From contig NZ_BMCR01000002.1 of the NCBI RefSeq assembly GCF_014635285.1, forward strand, positions 310,001 to 374,000: a stretch of DNA of 64,000 nucleotides, given 5' to 3'. The notes below the pieces were generated by a model. The model made no database searches. It had not been told where the DNA came from and saw nothing but the letters and a program-made list of their open reading frames with translations. The DNA is from Stappia taiwanensis. GTDB taxonomy: Bacteria > Pseudomonadota > Alphaproteobacteria > Rhizobiales > Stappiaceae. The translations under genes were made by a program, and so were the position numbers. Below are positions 51,774 to 61,494 of this stretch, in pieces (the stretch's first letter is position 1; each line of letters begins with the position of its first letter).

Positions 51774-53057
51774 TCAGCCGCCCCGCTGCGTGCGTTTGTT
51801 TTCATAAAGGATCTGGTCGGCGCGCTGCACCACCTCATCCGCGTCGAGCGCGCCGTCCGTTTGGAACAGGCCGTGGCTGAACTCGATCACGGTGCCGGGC
51901 TTCGACAGCCGTTCCTGGATGTCGGTCAGCTCGTCGCGGATCGCCGCGATCGCCCGTCCCGCCCGGTCCTCGGCCGTCTCCGGCCAGATGATCAGGAACT
52001 CGTCGCCGCCCCAGCGCCCGACCGTGTCCACATCGCGCAGATGCTTGCCAACCGCCTGGGTGAAGGCGACCAGAACCTCGTCGCCGACATGATGTCCGTG
52101 GCTGTCGTTGATGGTCTTGAATTCGTTGAGGTCGATCATGGCCACGGTCAGCTCATGGCCGAAGCGCCGGCAGCGCTCCAGCTCGCCGCGCAGGATCTTT
52201 GACAGGTGGCGCCGGTTGTAGACGCCGGTCAGCGGATCGTTGGTCGCCGCCCGCTGCAACTCCTCAATCAGCCGGGCGCGCTCGGAAATATCGCGCACCA
52301 CGGCGATGAACTCGGTCGCCGTGCCCACCTTGATCTTGGCGATGGTCACCTCGGCGGGAAACTCGCTCCCGTCGCTGCGCAAACCCATCACCGTCACCCG
52401 GGTTTCCATCGGCCGCGACATGATCGGCGAGGTGCCAAAGGATGCCACATAGGCTGGATGGCGCTCGCGGTATCGCTGCGGAATGAGGGTCTCCAGCCGC
52501 TTGCCGTAGGCCTCTTCCTTGCTGACCTTGAAGATCTCGCAAGCAGCGGTGTTCATCAGCACGATCTCGCGGTCCTCATTGACCGAGAGGATTCCGTCAT
52601 AGGCCGCGTCCACGACGGATTCGAACCGGCTTTGCGATTGCGCCAGCGAGCTTTGCAGCGACTTTTTCTCGGTGATGTCGATGCAGGTGTTGAGCACCCG
52701 CCGGGCCGCGCCGCGCTCGGTGAACACCGGTGAGAACACGAAACGCCACCAGCTCACCCGGCCGCCCCGGTCGATCACCACTTCCGATTCCACCGGGCTT
52801 TGCGTCCGCAGGCATTCGTCCATCTGCTCGCTCAAGGGCAGGCAGAGATAGCGGGGAAAGATGTCCGCCAGCCCATAGGCGACAACCCCGTCCATCTCCT
52901 CCCGTTCCAGCATGGCCATGTACTGCCGATTGGCGGCCAGCATCACATAGGCGTCATGCTCGCCCTTGCTGAAAACGGCAACGCTGGCGCCAATGGCGTT
53001 CACGAACGAGTTCAGAGTCTTACTGTTTTCCGAGGAGAAGGGCATTGGGAGAATCAC
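51774..53057 (-). CDS. Diguanylate cyclase with two PAS domains
   Basis: 427 residues. PAS 1 spans about residues 10-128 and ends CIDITEKK, PAS 2 about 140-258 and ends VVRDISERARL, and the GGDEF domain starts at ATNDPLTGVYNRRHLSK. The active site is intact, GGDEF at 350-354, and an inhibitory I-site RxxD is present at 341-344 (RDVD, five residues before). It should make cyclic di-GMP and be feedback inhibited. No membrane spans, so a cytoplasmic sensor, possibly redox or light if a cofactor binds a PAS domain. Start could be four codons later (53045). Confidence 0.95.
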   Translation of the reverse strand: MILPMPFSSENSKTLNSFVNAIGASVAVFSKGEHDAYVMLAANRQYMAMLEREEMDGVVAYGLADIFPRYLCLPLSEQMDECLRTQSPVESEVVIDRGGRVSWWRFVFSPVFTERGAARRVLNTCIDITEKKSLQSSLAQSQSRFESVVDAAYDGILSVNEDREIVLMNTAACEIFKVSKEEAYGKRLETLIPQRYRERHPAYVASFGTSPIMSRPMETRVTVMGLRSDGSEFPAEVTIAKIKVGTATEFIAVVRDISERARLIEELQRAATNDPLTGVYNRRHLSKILRGELERCRRFGHELTVAMIDLNEFKTINDSHGHHVGDEVLVAFTQAVGKHLRDVDTVGRWGGDEFLIIWPETAEDRAGRAIAAIRDELTDIQERLSKPGTVIEFSHGLFQTDGALDADEVVQRADQILYENKRTQRGG

Positions 53058-53226
53058 AAGTGGCTGCGGGACCGCCCTTATCGGCCGCGCTCCCTCCCCC
53101 CGTCAACTCGGCGACGGGGAAAGCTTGCGAGGCGCAGGCGTCCCACGCTCCCGCGGGGCGCGGCGAAGCTCTCCGGTCGGCATCACCGCCCGCGAAGCCG
53201 TCGCCGCATCTCCCGGAGCCCGGGGG

Positions 53227-54891
53227 TCAGCCGTCCGCAGAGGCCGCCGCCCGCTTCTCCGCTTCCTCCTCGACCAGTTCCTTTTTCGACAGCTTGCCGA
53301 CCATGGTCTTGGGCAACGTGTCGCGGAACTCGATCTCCTGCGGCATCTCGATCGGCGACAAATGCCCCTTGAGGAACAGCTTCATTTCCTCCGCCGAGAC
53401 CTCCGCCCCCTCCCGCAGCTTGATGAAGGCCTTCGGCGACTGGCCGCGATAAGTATCCGGCACGGCGATGACAATCGCCTCCTCCACCGCCTCATGCTGG
53501 TAGATCGCCTCCTCGATCACCCGCGGATAGACATTGTAGCCGGAGCACAGGATCAGGTCCTTGATCCGATCGACCAGATAGATGAACCCGTCCGGGTCGC
53601 GGTAGCCCACATCACCGGTGTGCAGCACCCCATCCTCGATGGCCCGGTTGGTCTCGTCGGGCCGGTGATAATAGCCCTTCATCACCTGCGGCCCGCGCAC
53701 CACCAGTTCCCCCTTTTCGCCTTCCGGAACAGGGCGGGACAGGTCCTCCAGATCGCGGAACTCGATCTGCGTGCCGGGCACCGCCAGACCGATGGAGCCG
53801 GCGCGCCGGTTCTCGTCGAGCGGATTGACCGCCACCACCGGCGCACATTCCGTCAGACCGTACCCCTCCACCAGAATGCAGCCGGTCAGGGTCTCGAACT
53901 GGGTCTTCACCTCCACCGGCAGCGGCGCCCCGCCGGAAATGCACAGGTTGATCGACGTCAGGTCGTAGCTCTTGGTCTGCTCGGCGTTGTTGATCGCCGT
54001 GTAGATGGTCGGCACGCCGGGGAACAGGGTGATCTTCTTGCGCACGATGGTATCGAGCAGCATCTTCAGCTCGAACCGGGGCAGCAGCACCATTTCCGCG
54101 CCGAGCACCACCGAGAGGTTCTGCGCCACCGTCATCGCGAACACGTGGAAGAATGGCAGCACGCACAGCATCTTTTCCCGCCCGGGCTGGGCGGCGGCGA
54201 ACAGGGTGCGCATCTGCTCGATGTTGGCGGAAAGGTTGGTGTGGGTCAGCATCGCGCCCTTGGGCACCCCGGTGGTGCCGCCGGTGTATTGCAGCACCGC
54301 CACATCCTGATCCGGGTCGATCTCGACCGCCCTGGCCGTGCGGCCACCGGCGATCAGATCGGCAAAACGCGGATGCGCCGCATCCTTGGGGATCGAGGCC
54401 CGGTCGCGGCCCTTGAACAGGGTGAACAGCAGCTTTTTCGGCTGCGGCAGGATATCGGCCATCGGGCAGACGATGATCGTGTCGAACGCCCCTTCGCGCC
54501 GCACCGTCTCCACCTTGTCGAAGATGATCTTCAGGTCCAGCGTGACCATGATCCGCGTTTCGGAATCATGCGCCTGGAAGGAGATTTCCCGCTCCACATA
54601 AAGCGGATTGAAATTCACCACGATCCCGCCGAGCTTCAGCACCGCGAAATAGAAGATCGTGTAATAGGGCGTGTTGGGAAGGCACAGGCCGACCTTGGTG
54701 CCCTTCTCTACCCCCAGGGCCTGAAGCCCCGCCGCGGCCTTGTCCGCCAGCGCGCCGATCTCGTCATACCGCCAGACCTTGCCCATGAAATCGGCGGCCG
54801 GCCGGTCTCCATGATCGCGTACCGCCGCTTCCAGATAGGTGTGAAGCGGCTTCGGCCGGAATGTGGCGAGCCAATCCTGTGGGTCGGTCAT
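53227..54891 (-). CDS. fadD: Long-chain fatty acid-CoA ligase
   Basis: 554 residues from ATG 54891 (MTDPQDWLATFRP); the extra sequence upstream to 55056 is not family-like. AMP-binding signature YTGGTTGVPKGAMLTH near residue 200, YGLTECAPVV near 340, and GEKGELVVRGPQVMKGYY, GDVGYRDPDGFIYLVDR in the hinge, with the catalytic lysine in LPKTMVGKLSKKEL. It activates fatty acids to acyl-CoA for beta-oxidation or lipid synthesis. The same window has a FadL-type channel, consistent with uptake of exogenous fatty acids. No beta-oxidation genes adjoin. Confidence 0.9.
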   Translation of the reverse strand: MTDPQDWLATFRPKPLHTYLEAAVRDHGDRPAADFMGKVWRYDEIGALADKAAAGLQALGVEKGTKVGLCLPNTPYYTIFYFAVLKLGGIVVNFNPLYVEREISFQAHDSETRIMVTLDLKIIFDKVETVRREGAFDTIIVCPMADILPQPKKLLFTLFKGRDRASIPKDAAHPRFADLIAGGRTARAVEIDPDQDVAVLQYTGGTTGVPKGAMLTHTNLSANIEQMRTLFAAAQPGREKMLCVLPFFHVFAMTVAQNLSVVLGAEMVLLPRFELKMLLDTIVRKKITLFPGVPTIYTAINNAEQTKSYDLTSINLCISGGAPLPVEVKTQFETLTGCILVEGYGLTECAPVVAVNPLDENRRAGSIGLAVPGTQIEFRDLEDLSRPVPEGEKGELVVRGPQVMKGYYHRPDETNRAIEDGVLHTGDVGYRDPDGFIYLVDRIKDLILCSGYNVYPRVIEEAIYQHEAVEEAIVIAVPDTYRGQSPKAFIKLREGAEVSAEEMKLFLKGHLSPIEMPQEIEFRDTLPKTMVGKLSKKELVEEEAEKRAAASADG

Positions 54892-55132
54892 CGCGGATCC
54901 TCCCTGACTTTTCTGAACCGATCCCCGCCGCCCCCCTTGCGGCGGTTCCAGCGCCGTGCCCCCGCGCAATGAGAAAGGGAACCAGTCACCTGGTGGCGCA
55001 CCATGCCGAACGCTTCCGTTTACGTCAACGGAAAACCCCGTTAATCCGGGAAACACGGTACAAGGATACGCCCGCGCACCGGTCGCACCAATGCAAATTT
55101 CGCCATCCGGTCATGGCGGGGTCGGGGCCGGC

Positions 55133-56851
55133 TCAGTCGACCAACGCGAACCGATCCACATCGAACAGCCCCATGTCGGTGATCTTCAGATGGGGGATCA
55201 CCGGCAGCGGCAGGAAGGCCACCTGCAGGAACGGCTCCGGCAAGGTGCAGCCGAGTTCCCGCGCCGCCGCGCGCAAGCCTTCCAGTGCGCCGCGCACCGT
55301 TTCGAACGGCTCCAGGCTCATCAGCCCGGCGAGCGGCAGCGCCAGTTCCGCCAGCACCCGGTCCCCATCGGCGACAACGAAGCCGCCCTTCAGCGCGGCG
55401 ATCCGGTTGACCGCCGTGGCCATCGACTGGTCGTCGGCACCGACCACGCAGATGTTGTGGCTGTCATGGCCGACCGAGGAGGCAATCGCCCCGCTCTTCA
55501 GGCCGAACCCGGAGACGAAACCCCGACCGATGTTGCCGCTGCGCCCGTGCCGCTCCACCACCGCGACCTTGACCACATCCTGCGCCGGATCCGCCCCGGT
55601 CTCGCCGCCGGCGACCGGCAGGGAGCGCGTCAGATGTTCGGTGATGATCCGGCCCGGCACCACGCCGATCACCGGCTGTTCGTTGGCGCTGCCGGCGGGG
55701 ATGCGAAAATCCTCCGCCGTGATGGTCCGCACATGCACGCTGTCGAGCCCGACCGGCGCCACATCGCCGCGCGCGGCGAAGGCGGTCGCATCGGCCAGCC
55801 GGCCGCCGGCGATCACCTGGTGCACCCGGCAGTCGGCAAGATCGTCGAGCAGCACCAGATCGGCCCGCCAGCCCGGCGCCACCAGCCCCCGGTCGCGCAG
55901 GCCGAAGGCATTGGCGCCCGACCAGCTTGCCGCCCGATAGGCATCGACCGGACGGGCGCCACCGGCGATCAGCCGGCGGATCATGCTGTCCAGATGCCCC
56001 TCCTCGGCGATATCGAGCGGATTGCGATCATCGGTGCACAGGCAGACGAAGGAGGCGGTCTCCGCCGTCAGGATCTCCGCCAGCGCATCAAGGTCCTTGG
56101 ACACCGACCCTTCGCGGATCAGGATGGTCATGCCCTTGGCCAGCTTCTCCCGCGCTTCCGCCGCCGTGGTCGCCTCGTGATCGGTGCGGATGCGCGCGGC
56201 CAGATAGCCATTGAGATCGCCGCCGGACAGCATCGGTGCGTGGCCATCGATATGCCCGTCCTGAAAGGCGGCGAGCTTGGCGATCACCGCCGGGTCGCGG
56301 GCAAGAACCCCGGGGAAGTTCATGAATTCCGCCAGGCCGATCACCGCCGGGTGATCGCGCATCGGCTGCAGGTCGTCGATTTCCAGCCGGGCGCCGGCGG
56401 TCTCGAAGGCGGTGGCCGGCACGCAGGAGGAGAGGTTCACCCGAAGGTCCATCACCGTGTGCTCGGAGGCTTGCAGGAAATAGCCGATCCCCTCCGCCCC
56501 CAGCACATTGGCGATCTCATGCGGATCGCAGATCGCCGTGGTCACCCCGTGCGGCAACACGCAGCGGTCGAACTCCAGCGGGGTGACCAGCGAGGATTCC
56601 ACATGCAGATGGGTGTCGATGAAGCCCGGCACCACATGGCGCCCGCCCGCATCCACCTCGCGGCGGCCGCTGTAGCGCTGATGGGTGCCGACGATCCGGT
56701 CGCCGACGATGGCGATGTCCGTTTCGTTCACCGATCCGTCGATCACCGAGAACAGCCGCGCGTTGCGGATCACCAGATCCGCCGGTTCCTCGCCCCGGCC
56801 AGCGGCAATCGCTCGTTCGAGAAAGGCGCCATCGTGAGGAATACGCTGCAT
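55133..56851 (-). CDS. ade: Adenine deaminase
   Basis: 572 residues from ATG 56851 ([11 protein letters not shown]). Amidohydrolase fold: metal motif [12 protein letters not shown], then [18 protein letters not shown], and CTDDRNPLD with the catalytic aspartates. The C-terminal adenine deaminase domain is complete, with [13 protein letters not shown] near residue 430 and [14 protein letters not shown] at the end. It converts adenine to hypoxanthine in purine salvage. The frame and motifs are intact. Divergent from the ROK regulator gene, but regulation by it is not implied by function. Confidence 0.94.
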   Translation of the reverse strand: MQRIPHDGAFLERAIAAGRGEEPADLVIRNARLFSVIDGSVNETDIAIVGDRIVGTHQRYSGRREVDAGGRHVVPGFIDTHLHVESSLVTPLEFDRCVLPHGVTTAICDPHEIANVLGAEGIGYFLQASEHTVMDLRVNLSSCVPATAFETAGARLEIDDLQPMRDHPAVIGLAEFMNFPGVLARDPAVIAKLAAFQDGHIDGHAPMLSGGDLNGYLAARIRTDHEATTAAEAREKLAKGMTILIREGSVSKDLDALAEILTAETASFVCLCTDDRNPLDIAEEGHLDSMIRRLIAGGARPVDAYRAASWSGANAFGLRDRGLVAPGWRADLVLLDDLADCRVHQVIAGGRLADATAFAARGDVAPVGLDSVHVRTITAEDFRIPAGSANEQPVIGVVPGRIITEHLTRSLPVAGGETGADPAQDVVKVAVVERHGRSGNIGRGFVSGFGLKSGAIASSVGHDSHNICVVGADDQSMATAVNRIAALKGGFVVADGDRVLAELALPLAGLMSLEPFETVRGALEGLRAAARELGCTLPEPFLQVAFLPLPVIPHLKITDMGLFDVDRFALVD

Positions 56852-56994
56852 CCGCTGTCTCTCCTGACCTGTTCGCCGCCGCCAGCCCATCCGGACGTGC
56901 CGCTGAATGTCGTGAAAGTTGAACGCGTTTCAAGGCTTGGCGCAACCCGTCGGCCGCGCTCTCCCCGCGCTTTGCGCCGCAGCATCGAAAGCGG

Positions 56995-57050
56995 TTGACT
57001 CCGGTCGGGTGTGGTTCATTATTTAAATCACCTGAAATTAATAATGCGCG
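56995..57050 (+). promoter_or_regulatory. Promoter with ROK-type operator before the frcR-like gene
   Basis: TTGACT (56995-57000) and TTATTT/TATTTA (57019-57025) give a plausible promoter. Overlapping it, ATTATT (57018-57023) and AATAAT (57040-57045) form an inverted repeat in an AT-rich island. The TTATTT...AATAA pattern recalls NagC/Mlc-type ROK operators, so autoregulation by the adjacent ROK protein is likely. Confidence 0.5.
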
Positions 57051-57110
57051 GGCGCTTGCAGCCCGCCGGCATTCGCCGGAGAGGTTTTCGGCGGCAGGGA
57101 GAGCGCCCGG

Positions 57111-58403
57111 ATGGCAAGACGCCCGCTGGTCGGACAAGGGTCGAACTCGGTCCAGCTTCGCCGCTACAACGCCCGCATCGTGTTGCAGGTGCTGCGCCGG
57201 GTCGGCAGCGCCTCCAAGGCCGATCTTGCGCGCCTGGCCCAGCTTACCAACGCCGCCATTGGCGCCATCATCCAGGATCTCACCGCCGCCGGGCTGATCA
57301 CCTCGCTGGGCAAGCGCCGCCATGGCGGGCGCGGCCAGCCGGCAACCATGCTCACCCTCTCGCCCACCGGCGCCTACGGGTTCGGCGTCCGTCTCGACCG
57401 CACCGCGATCGAAACGGTGCTGGCGGATTTTTCCGGCAGCATCATCGGCCGGCGCAGTCATGACATGCTGCTGCCGGAGCCGGCGGCGGCCATCGAGCTG
57501 GTGCGCCGCGACATCGACGCGCTGTTGCCGCTGGTGCCGCCGCAGGAGCGGGCGCGCATCGCCGGCATTGGCGTTGCCATGCCGTTCAACCTCGGCGCCT
57601 GGCTGCATGAGTTGGGCCTGCCCGCCGGCGTCTTCCATCTGTGGGACGCGGTCGATGTGCGGGGTCTTCTGGAGGCGGCGACCGACTTCCCGGTGTTCGC
57701 CGAAAACGACGGTACGGCGGCGACCATCGCCGAGCTGTTTTCCGGTGCCGGGCGCGGCGCCGATGACTTCCTCTATCTCTTCCTCGGACCGGCCATCGGC
57801 GGCGGGCTGGTCATGGGCGGCGATTGCCAGAAGGGCGTCACCGGCAATGCCGCCGATGTGGCGATGATGCCGGTGCCGCCGAGCACGCTCGCCTCCGCGC
57901 CCCGTCCCGGCAAGCCGCTCGATATCCTGCTGACCCGCGCCTCTCTTGCCGCGCTGCGGCGCCATCTTGCCCATTGCGGCGTTGAGGCCCGGTCCCGCGA
58001 CGAACTGGAGCGGATGGTCGAGGCCCGCCATCCGGCAGTGGAGGAGTGGCTGGCCGATTGCATCGCCGCGCTGACCCCGGCGATCTCCGCCGCCACTGCG
58101 CTGCTCGATATTCCGCTCGTCGTCATCGATTTCGACATCGACGGAGGCCTCGCCGACCGGATCGTCGCTGGCCTTGCCGAGGCGCTGGCGGCAGCCGCGC
58201 CCGAGGCCCGCGCCGCGCCCCAGGTCGCGCGCGGCTCCTTCGGCCGTGATGCCGGCGCCATCGGTGCCGCCTGCCTGCCGATGTTCATCAACTATTCCCC
58301 GCGCGCCGCGATCCTGACCGGCGTCGAGGCAAGCCCGGGCCATCCCGGCGTGACACCGCAGGAAGCGGGCGTGCCACAGATGGCCCGGATCGCACCCGGC
58401 TGA
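57111..58403 (+). CDS. frcR: ROK-family transcriptional regulator of the frc operon
   Basis: 430 residues. An N-terminal winged HTH ([20 protein letters not shown], residues 27-46, then [13 protein letters not shown]) precedes a ROK sugar-kinase-like domain ([29 protein letters not shown]). The usual ROK zinc signature (CxCGxxGCxE) is absent: the aligned stretch reads [20 protein letters not shown]-site residues of kinases are also missing, so it is a regulator, not a kinase. It sits 61 bases ahead of frcB on the same strand. By position and family it should sense a sugar and repress the operon. Confidence 0.88.
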   Translation: MARRPLVGQGSNSVQLRRYNARIVLQVLRRVGSASKADLARLAQLTNAAIGAIIQDLTAAGLITSLGKRRHGGRGQPATMLTLSPTGAYGFGVRLDRTAIETVLADFSGSIIGRRSHDMLLPEPAAAIELVRRDIDALLPLVPPQERARIAGIGVAMPFNLGAWLHELGLPAGVFHLWDAVDVRGLLEAATDFPVFAENDGTAATIAELFSGAGRGADDFLYLFLGPAIGGGLVMGGDCQKGVTGNAADVAMMPVPPSTLASAPRPGKPLDILLTRASLAALRRHLAHCGVEARSRDELERMVEARHPAVEEWLADCIAALTPAISAATALLDIPLVVIDFDIDGGLADRIVAGLAEALAAAAPEARAAPQVARGSFGRDAGAIGAACLPMFINYSPRAAILTGVEASPGHPGVTPQEAGVPQMARIAPG

Positions 58404-58432
58404 GGGAGGACCACGCAGCCGGATCTTGAAGC

Positions 58433-58446
58433 GGTCGCATGCGACC
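58433..58446. promoter_or_regulatory. Perfect 14-base palindrome before frcB
   Basis: GGTCGCATGCGACC is a perfect palindrome, ending 18 bases before the frcB start and just upstream of its GGGAGGAG ribosome site. It could be an operator for the ROK regulator or another dimeric protein, or a short mRNA hairpin. Confidence 0.5.
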
Positions 58447-58464
58447 AATGGGAGGAGACCTGAC

Positions 58465-59481
58465 ATGCTTCGCAATCTGATGCTCGCCGGAACGCTGCTC
58501 GGCACCCTTTCGGCCCTTCCGGCCATGGCCACCGAGACCTCGGCCTGCCTGATCACCAAGACCGACACCAATCCGTTCTTCGTCAAGATGAAGGAGGGCG
58601 CCAGCGCCAAGGCGGAGGAACTGGGCATCACGCTCAAGTCCTACGCCGGCCGGATCGACGGCGACCACGATGCCCAGGTGGCGGCGATCGAGACCTGCAT
58701 CGCCGATGGCGCCAAGGGCATTCTCATCACCGCCTCCGACACCAAGGCCATCGTCGAGGCGGTCACCCAGGCCCGCGACGCCGGCATTCTGGTAATCGCT
58801 CTCGACACCCCGCTGGAGCCCATCACCGCCGCCGACGCAACCTTCGCCACCGACAACTTCAAGGCCGGCGAGCTGATCGGCCAATGGGCCGCCGCCACCC
58901 TTGGCGAAGGGGCCAAGGACGCCCGCATCGCCATGCTCGACCTGGCCGTCAGCCAGCCTTCGGTCGGCGTGTTGCGCGATCAGGGCTTCATGACCGGCTT
59001 CGGCATCGACGTGAAGGACCCGGCCAAATGGGGCGATGAAGAGGACGAGCGGATCGTCGGCCATGACGTGACCGCCGGCAACGAGGAAGGCGGCCGCACG
59101 GCGATGGAGAACCTTCTGACCAAGGATCCCACCATCAACGTGGTCTACACCATCAACGAGCCGGCCGCCGCCGGTGCCTATGAGGCGCTGAAGGCGGTGG
59201 GACGGGAAAACGACGTGCTGATCGTCTCCGTCGATGGCGGCTGTCCGGGTGTGCGCAATGTCGCCGAAGGGGTCATCGGCGCCACCTCGCAGCAATACCC
59301 GCTGCTGATGGCCGCCCTCGGCATCGAGGCGATCAAGACCTATGCGGACAACGGCGTGAAGCCGGCCCCGACCGAAGGCAAGGCCTTTTTCGACACCGGC
59401 GTCGCCCTTGTCACCGACAAGCCGGCGGAGGGCGTGCCCTCGATCGACACGAAGGAAGGCCTCGACAAGTGCTGGGGCTGA
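58465..59481 (+). CDS. frcB: Fructose-type sugar ABC transporter substrate-binding protein
   Basis: 338 residues from ATG 58465 ([10 protein letters not shown]), with GGGAGGAG upstream. A Sec signal ends at LPAMA, about residue 23. The mature protein is a type I periplasmic binding protein of the ribose/fructose group: [18 protein letters not shown], then [41 protein letters not shown] and [17 protein letters not shown]. Operon order frcR-B-C-A-K matches the Sinorhizobium fructose system (which also takes up mannose and ribose), so fructose is the likely ligand. A strong hairpin separates it from frcC. Confidence 0.9.
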   Translation: MLRNLMLAGTLLGTLSALPAMATETSACLITKTDTNPFFVKMKEGASAKAEELGITLKSYAGRIDGDHDAQVAAIETCIADGAKGILITASDTKAIVEAVTQARDAGILVIALDTPLEPITAADATFATDNFKAGELIGQWAAATLGEGAKDARIAMLDLAVSQPSVGVLRDQGFMTGFGIDVKDPAKWGDEEDERIVGHDVTAGNEEGGRTAMENLLTKDPTINVVYTINEPAAAGAYEALKAVGRENDVLIVSVDGGCPGVRNVAEGVIGATSQQYPLLMAALGIEAIKTYADNGVKPAPTEGKAFFDTGVALVTDKPAEGVPSIDTKEGLDKCWG

Positions 59482-59505
59482 ACCCTCTGGCGTATCGCTG
59501 ACCCA

Positions 59506-59539
59506 TCCGCCGACGGACAGCCCCCTGCCCGTCGGCGGA
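59506..59539 (+). other. Intercistronic hairpin frcB-frcC
   Basis: A perfect 11-base stem TCCGCCGACGG (59506-59516) / CCGTCGGCGGA (59529-59539) with a 12-base loop and no T tract. Such hairpins after binding-protein genes usually protect the upstream mRNA and give excess binding protein over membrane subunits. Confidence 0.75.
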
Positions 59540-59591
59540 CCGATCCACCACCCACCCGGCCGGCGGGTGCTGCCTTTCGGGGAGGAGACCC

Positions 59592-60668
59592 ATGAGTGAC
59601 CTTGAGACGGGCAATACCCGGGACTTCGAACAGGGCCTGCGCGCCAGCGCGGACGCGCCCGCCCGCTTCGACAGTCACAAGCACTCGACGCTCGACCGGA
59701 TCCAGCACCGGCTGCATGCCAATCCGGAGCTGGTGCCGCTGATCGTCCTCGTCCTGTCGGTCGCGGTGTTCGGCGTCCTTCTCGGCGCGAAATTCTTCTC
59801 GCCCTTCACCCTCACCCTGATCCTGCAGCAGGTCGCCATCGTCGGCATCGTCGGCTGTGCCCAGTCGCTGGTGGTCCTCACCGCCGGCATCGACCTGTCG
59901 GTCGGCGCCATCATGGTGCTCTCCTCGGTGGTGATGGGCCAGTTCACCTTCCGCTATGGCTTGCCGGTGGAACTCGCCGTCCTTTGCGGCCTCGCCTGCG
60001 GCGCGCTCTGCGGCTTCATCAACGGCGCCTTGGTCGCCGTCATGCGCCTGCCCCCGTTCATCGTCACCCTGGGCATGTGGCAGATCGTGCTGGCGTCGAA
60101 TTTCCTTTACTCTGCCAACGAGACCATCCGCAGCCAGGACATCGCCCGGGAGGCGGCGCTTCTGCAGTTCTTCGGCGAAAAGATCAACATTCAGGGCGCC
60201 GTCTTCACCTATGGGGTGATCGCCCTGTTTGTTCTGGTGCTGGTGCTGAACTACGTGCTCAACCACACCGCCTGGGGCCGGCATGTCTATGCCATCGGCG
60301 ACGATCCGGACGCGGCGGAACTGGCCGGGGTGCGCGTCGCCCGCATCCGCATCTCGGTCTACACCCTCGCCGGGCTGATCTGCGCCCTGGCCGGCTGGGC
60401 GATGATCGGCCGGCTCGGCTCGGTCTCGCCGACCACCGGCCAGTTCACCAACATTGAATCCATCACCGCCGTGGTGATCGGCGGCATCTCGCTGTTCGGC
60501 GGACGCGGATCGGTGCTGGGCATGCTGTTCGGCGCCCTCATCGTCGGCGTCTTCTCGCTCGGCCTCAGGCTGATCGGCACCGACCCGCAATGGACCTACC
60601 TGCTCATCGGCGTGCTGATCATCTCGGCCGTCGCCATCGACCAGTGGATCAGAAAGGTGGCCGCATGA
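59592..60668 (+). CDS. frcC: Fructose-type ABC transporter permease
   Basis: 358 residues; GGGGAGGAG lies before ATG 59592. About 45 polar residues at the start, then about nine or ten spans (VPLIVLVLSVAVFGVLLGA; VVLTAGIDLSVGAIMVLSS). The AGIDLSVG motif and the cytoplasmic coupling segment AIGDDPDAAELAGVRVARI with FGGRGSVLGMLFGAL are typical of RbsC/FrcC permeases. A single permease gene implies a homodimer. Its stop overlaps the ATPase start by 4 bases. Confidence 0.93.
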   Translation: MSDLETGNTRDFEQGLRASADAPARFDSHKHSTLDRIQHRLHANPELVPLIVLVLSVAVFGVLLGAKFFSPFTLTLILQQVAIVGIVGCAQSLVVLTAGIDLSVGAIMVLSSVVMGQFTFRYGLPVELAVLCGLACGALCGFINGALVAVMRLPPFIVTLGMWQIVLASNFLYSANETIRSQDIAREAALLQFFGEKINIQGAVFTYGVIALFVLVLVLNYVLNHTAWGRHVYAIGDDPDAAELAGVRVARIRISVYTLAGLICALAGWAMIGRLGSVSPTTGQFTNIESITAVVIGGISLFGGRGSVLGMLFGALIVGVFSLGLRLIGTDPQWTYLLIGVLIISAVAIDQWIRKVAA

Positions 60669-61447
60669 CCCGCTCCCCCATCCTGACCGCCCGTGGTCTC
60701 GTCAAGCGCTATGGTCGGGTCGTCGCCCTCGACCGGGCGGATTTCGACCTTTACCCCGGCGAGGTGCTGGCGGTGATCGGCGACAATGGCGCCGGCAAGT
60801 CGACCCTGATCAAGGCGCTGTCCGGCGCCGTCACTCCGGATGAAGGCGAGATCCGCCTCGATGGCGCGCCGGTGCATTTCACCGCGCCGATGCAGGCGCG
60901 GGCCGCCGGCATCGAGACCGTCTACCAGAATCTCGCCCTGTCGCCGGCCCTGTCGATCGCCGACAACATGTTCATGGGCCGGGAGCTCCGCACCCCCGGC
61001 TTCCTCGGTCGCTACCTGCGCAAGCTCGACCGCAAGGCGATGGAACGGATCGCCCGCGAAAAGCTCACCGAACTGGGCCTGATGACCATCCAGAACATCA
61101 ATCAGGCGGTGGAAACCCTGTCCGGCGGTCAGCGTCAGGGCGTCGCCGTCGCCCGCGCCGCCGCCTTCGGCTCCAAGGTGGTGATCATGGACGAGCCGAC
61201 CGCCGCCCTCGGCGTCAAGGAAAGCCGCCGGGTGCTGGAGCTGATCAAGGACGTGCGCCGGCGCGGCCTGCCCATCGTGCTGATTTCCCACAACATGCCC
61301 CATGTGTTCGAGGTGGCGGACCGCATTCACATCCACCGCCTCGGCCGCCGGATTGCCGTCATCGATCCCAAGGCCTATTCCATGTCCGACGCGGTGGCGA
61401 TCATGACCGGGGCGATGGACCCGCCGGAGGCCGATGCCGCCGCCTGA
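60665..61447 (+). CDS. frcA: Fructose-type ABC transporter ATPase (single domain)
   Basis: 260 residues from ATG 60665, overlapping frcC by ATGA. Walker A GDNGAGKST (39-47), Q-loop VYQNLAL, signature LSGGQRQGVAVARA, Walker B VVIMDEPTAALG and switch His in LISHNMPHVFE. Unlike RbsA-type twin ATPases it has only one nucleotide-binding domain, as in S. meliloti FrcA. It drives the uptake of sugar with FrcC. A 9-base hairpin follows before frcK. Confidence 0.93.
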   Translation: MTRSPILTARGLVKRYGRVVALDRADFDLYPGEVLAVIGDNGAGKSTLIKALSGAVTPDEGEIRLDGAPVHFTAPMQARAAGIETVYQNLALSPALSIADNMFMGRELRTPGFLGRYLRKLDRKAMERIAREKLTELGLMTIQNINQAVETLSGGQRQGVAVARAAAFGSKVVIMDEPTAALGVKESRRVLELIKDVRRRGLPIVLISHNMPHVFEVADRIHIHRLGRRIAVIDPKAYSMSDAVAIMTGAMDPPEADAAA

Positions 61448-61454
61448 CATTCGC

Positions 61455-61476
61455 CGCCGTCCCGCCCGGGACGGCG
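61455..61476 (+). other. Intercistronic hairpin frcA-frcK
   Basis: A perfect 9-base stem CGCCGTCCC (61455-61463) / GGGACGGCG (61468-61476) with loop GCCC and no T tract, in the 47-base gap between frcA and frcK. It may stabilise or tune expression of the upstream genes. Confidence 0.7.
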
Positions 61477-61494
61477 CCTGAAGGACCACTTGCC

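Noticed and set aside
57111-58403. ROK sugar kinase (glucokinase/fructokinase)
   Set aside because: An N-terminal winged HTH is present and the kinase nucleotide and zinc motifs are missing; a separate PfkB kinase is in the operon.
56517-58637. A 706-codon minus-strand frame joining ade, the ade/ROK intergenic region and the ROK gene
   Set aside because: It spans a divergent promoter region and two complete genes in other frames; composition is shadow-like.
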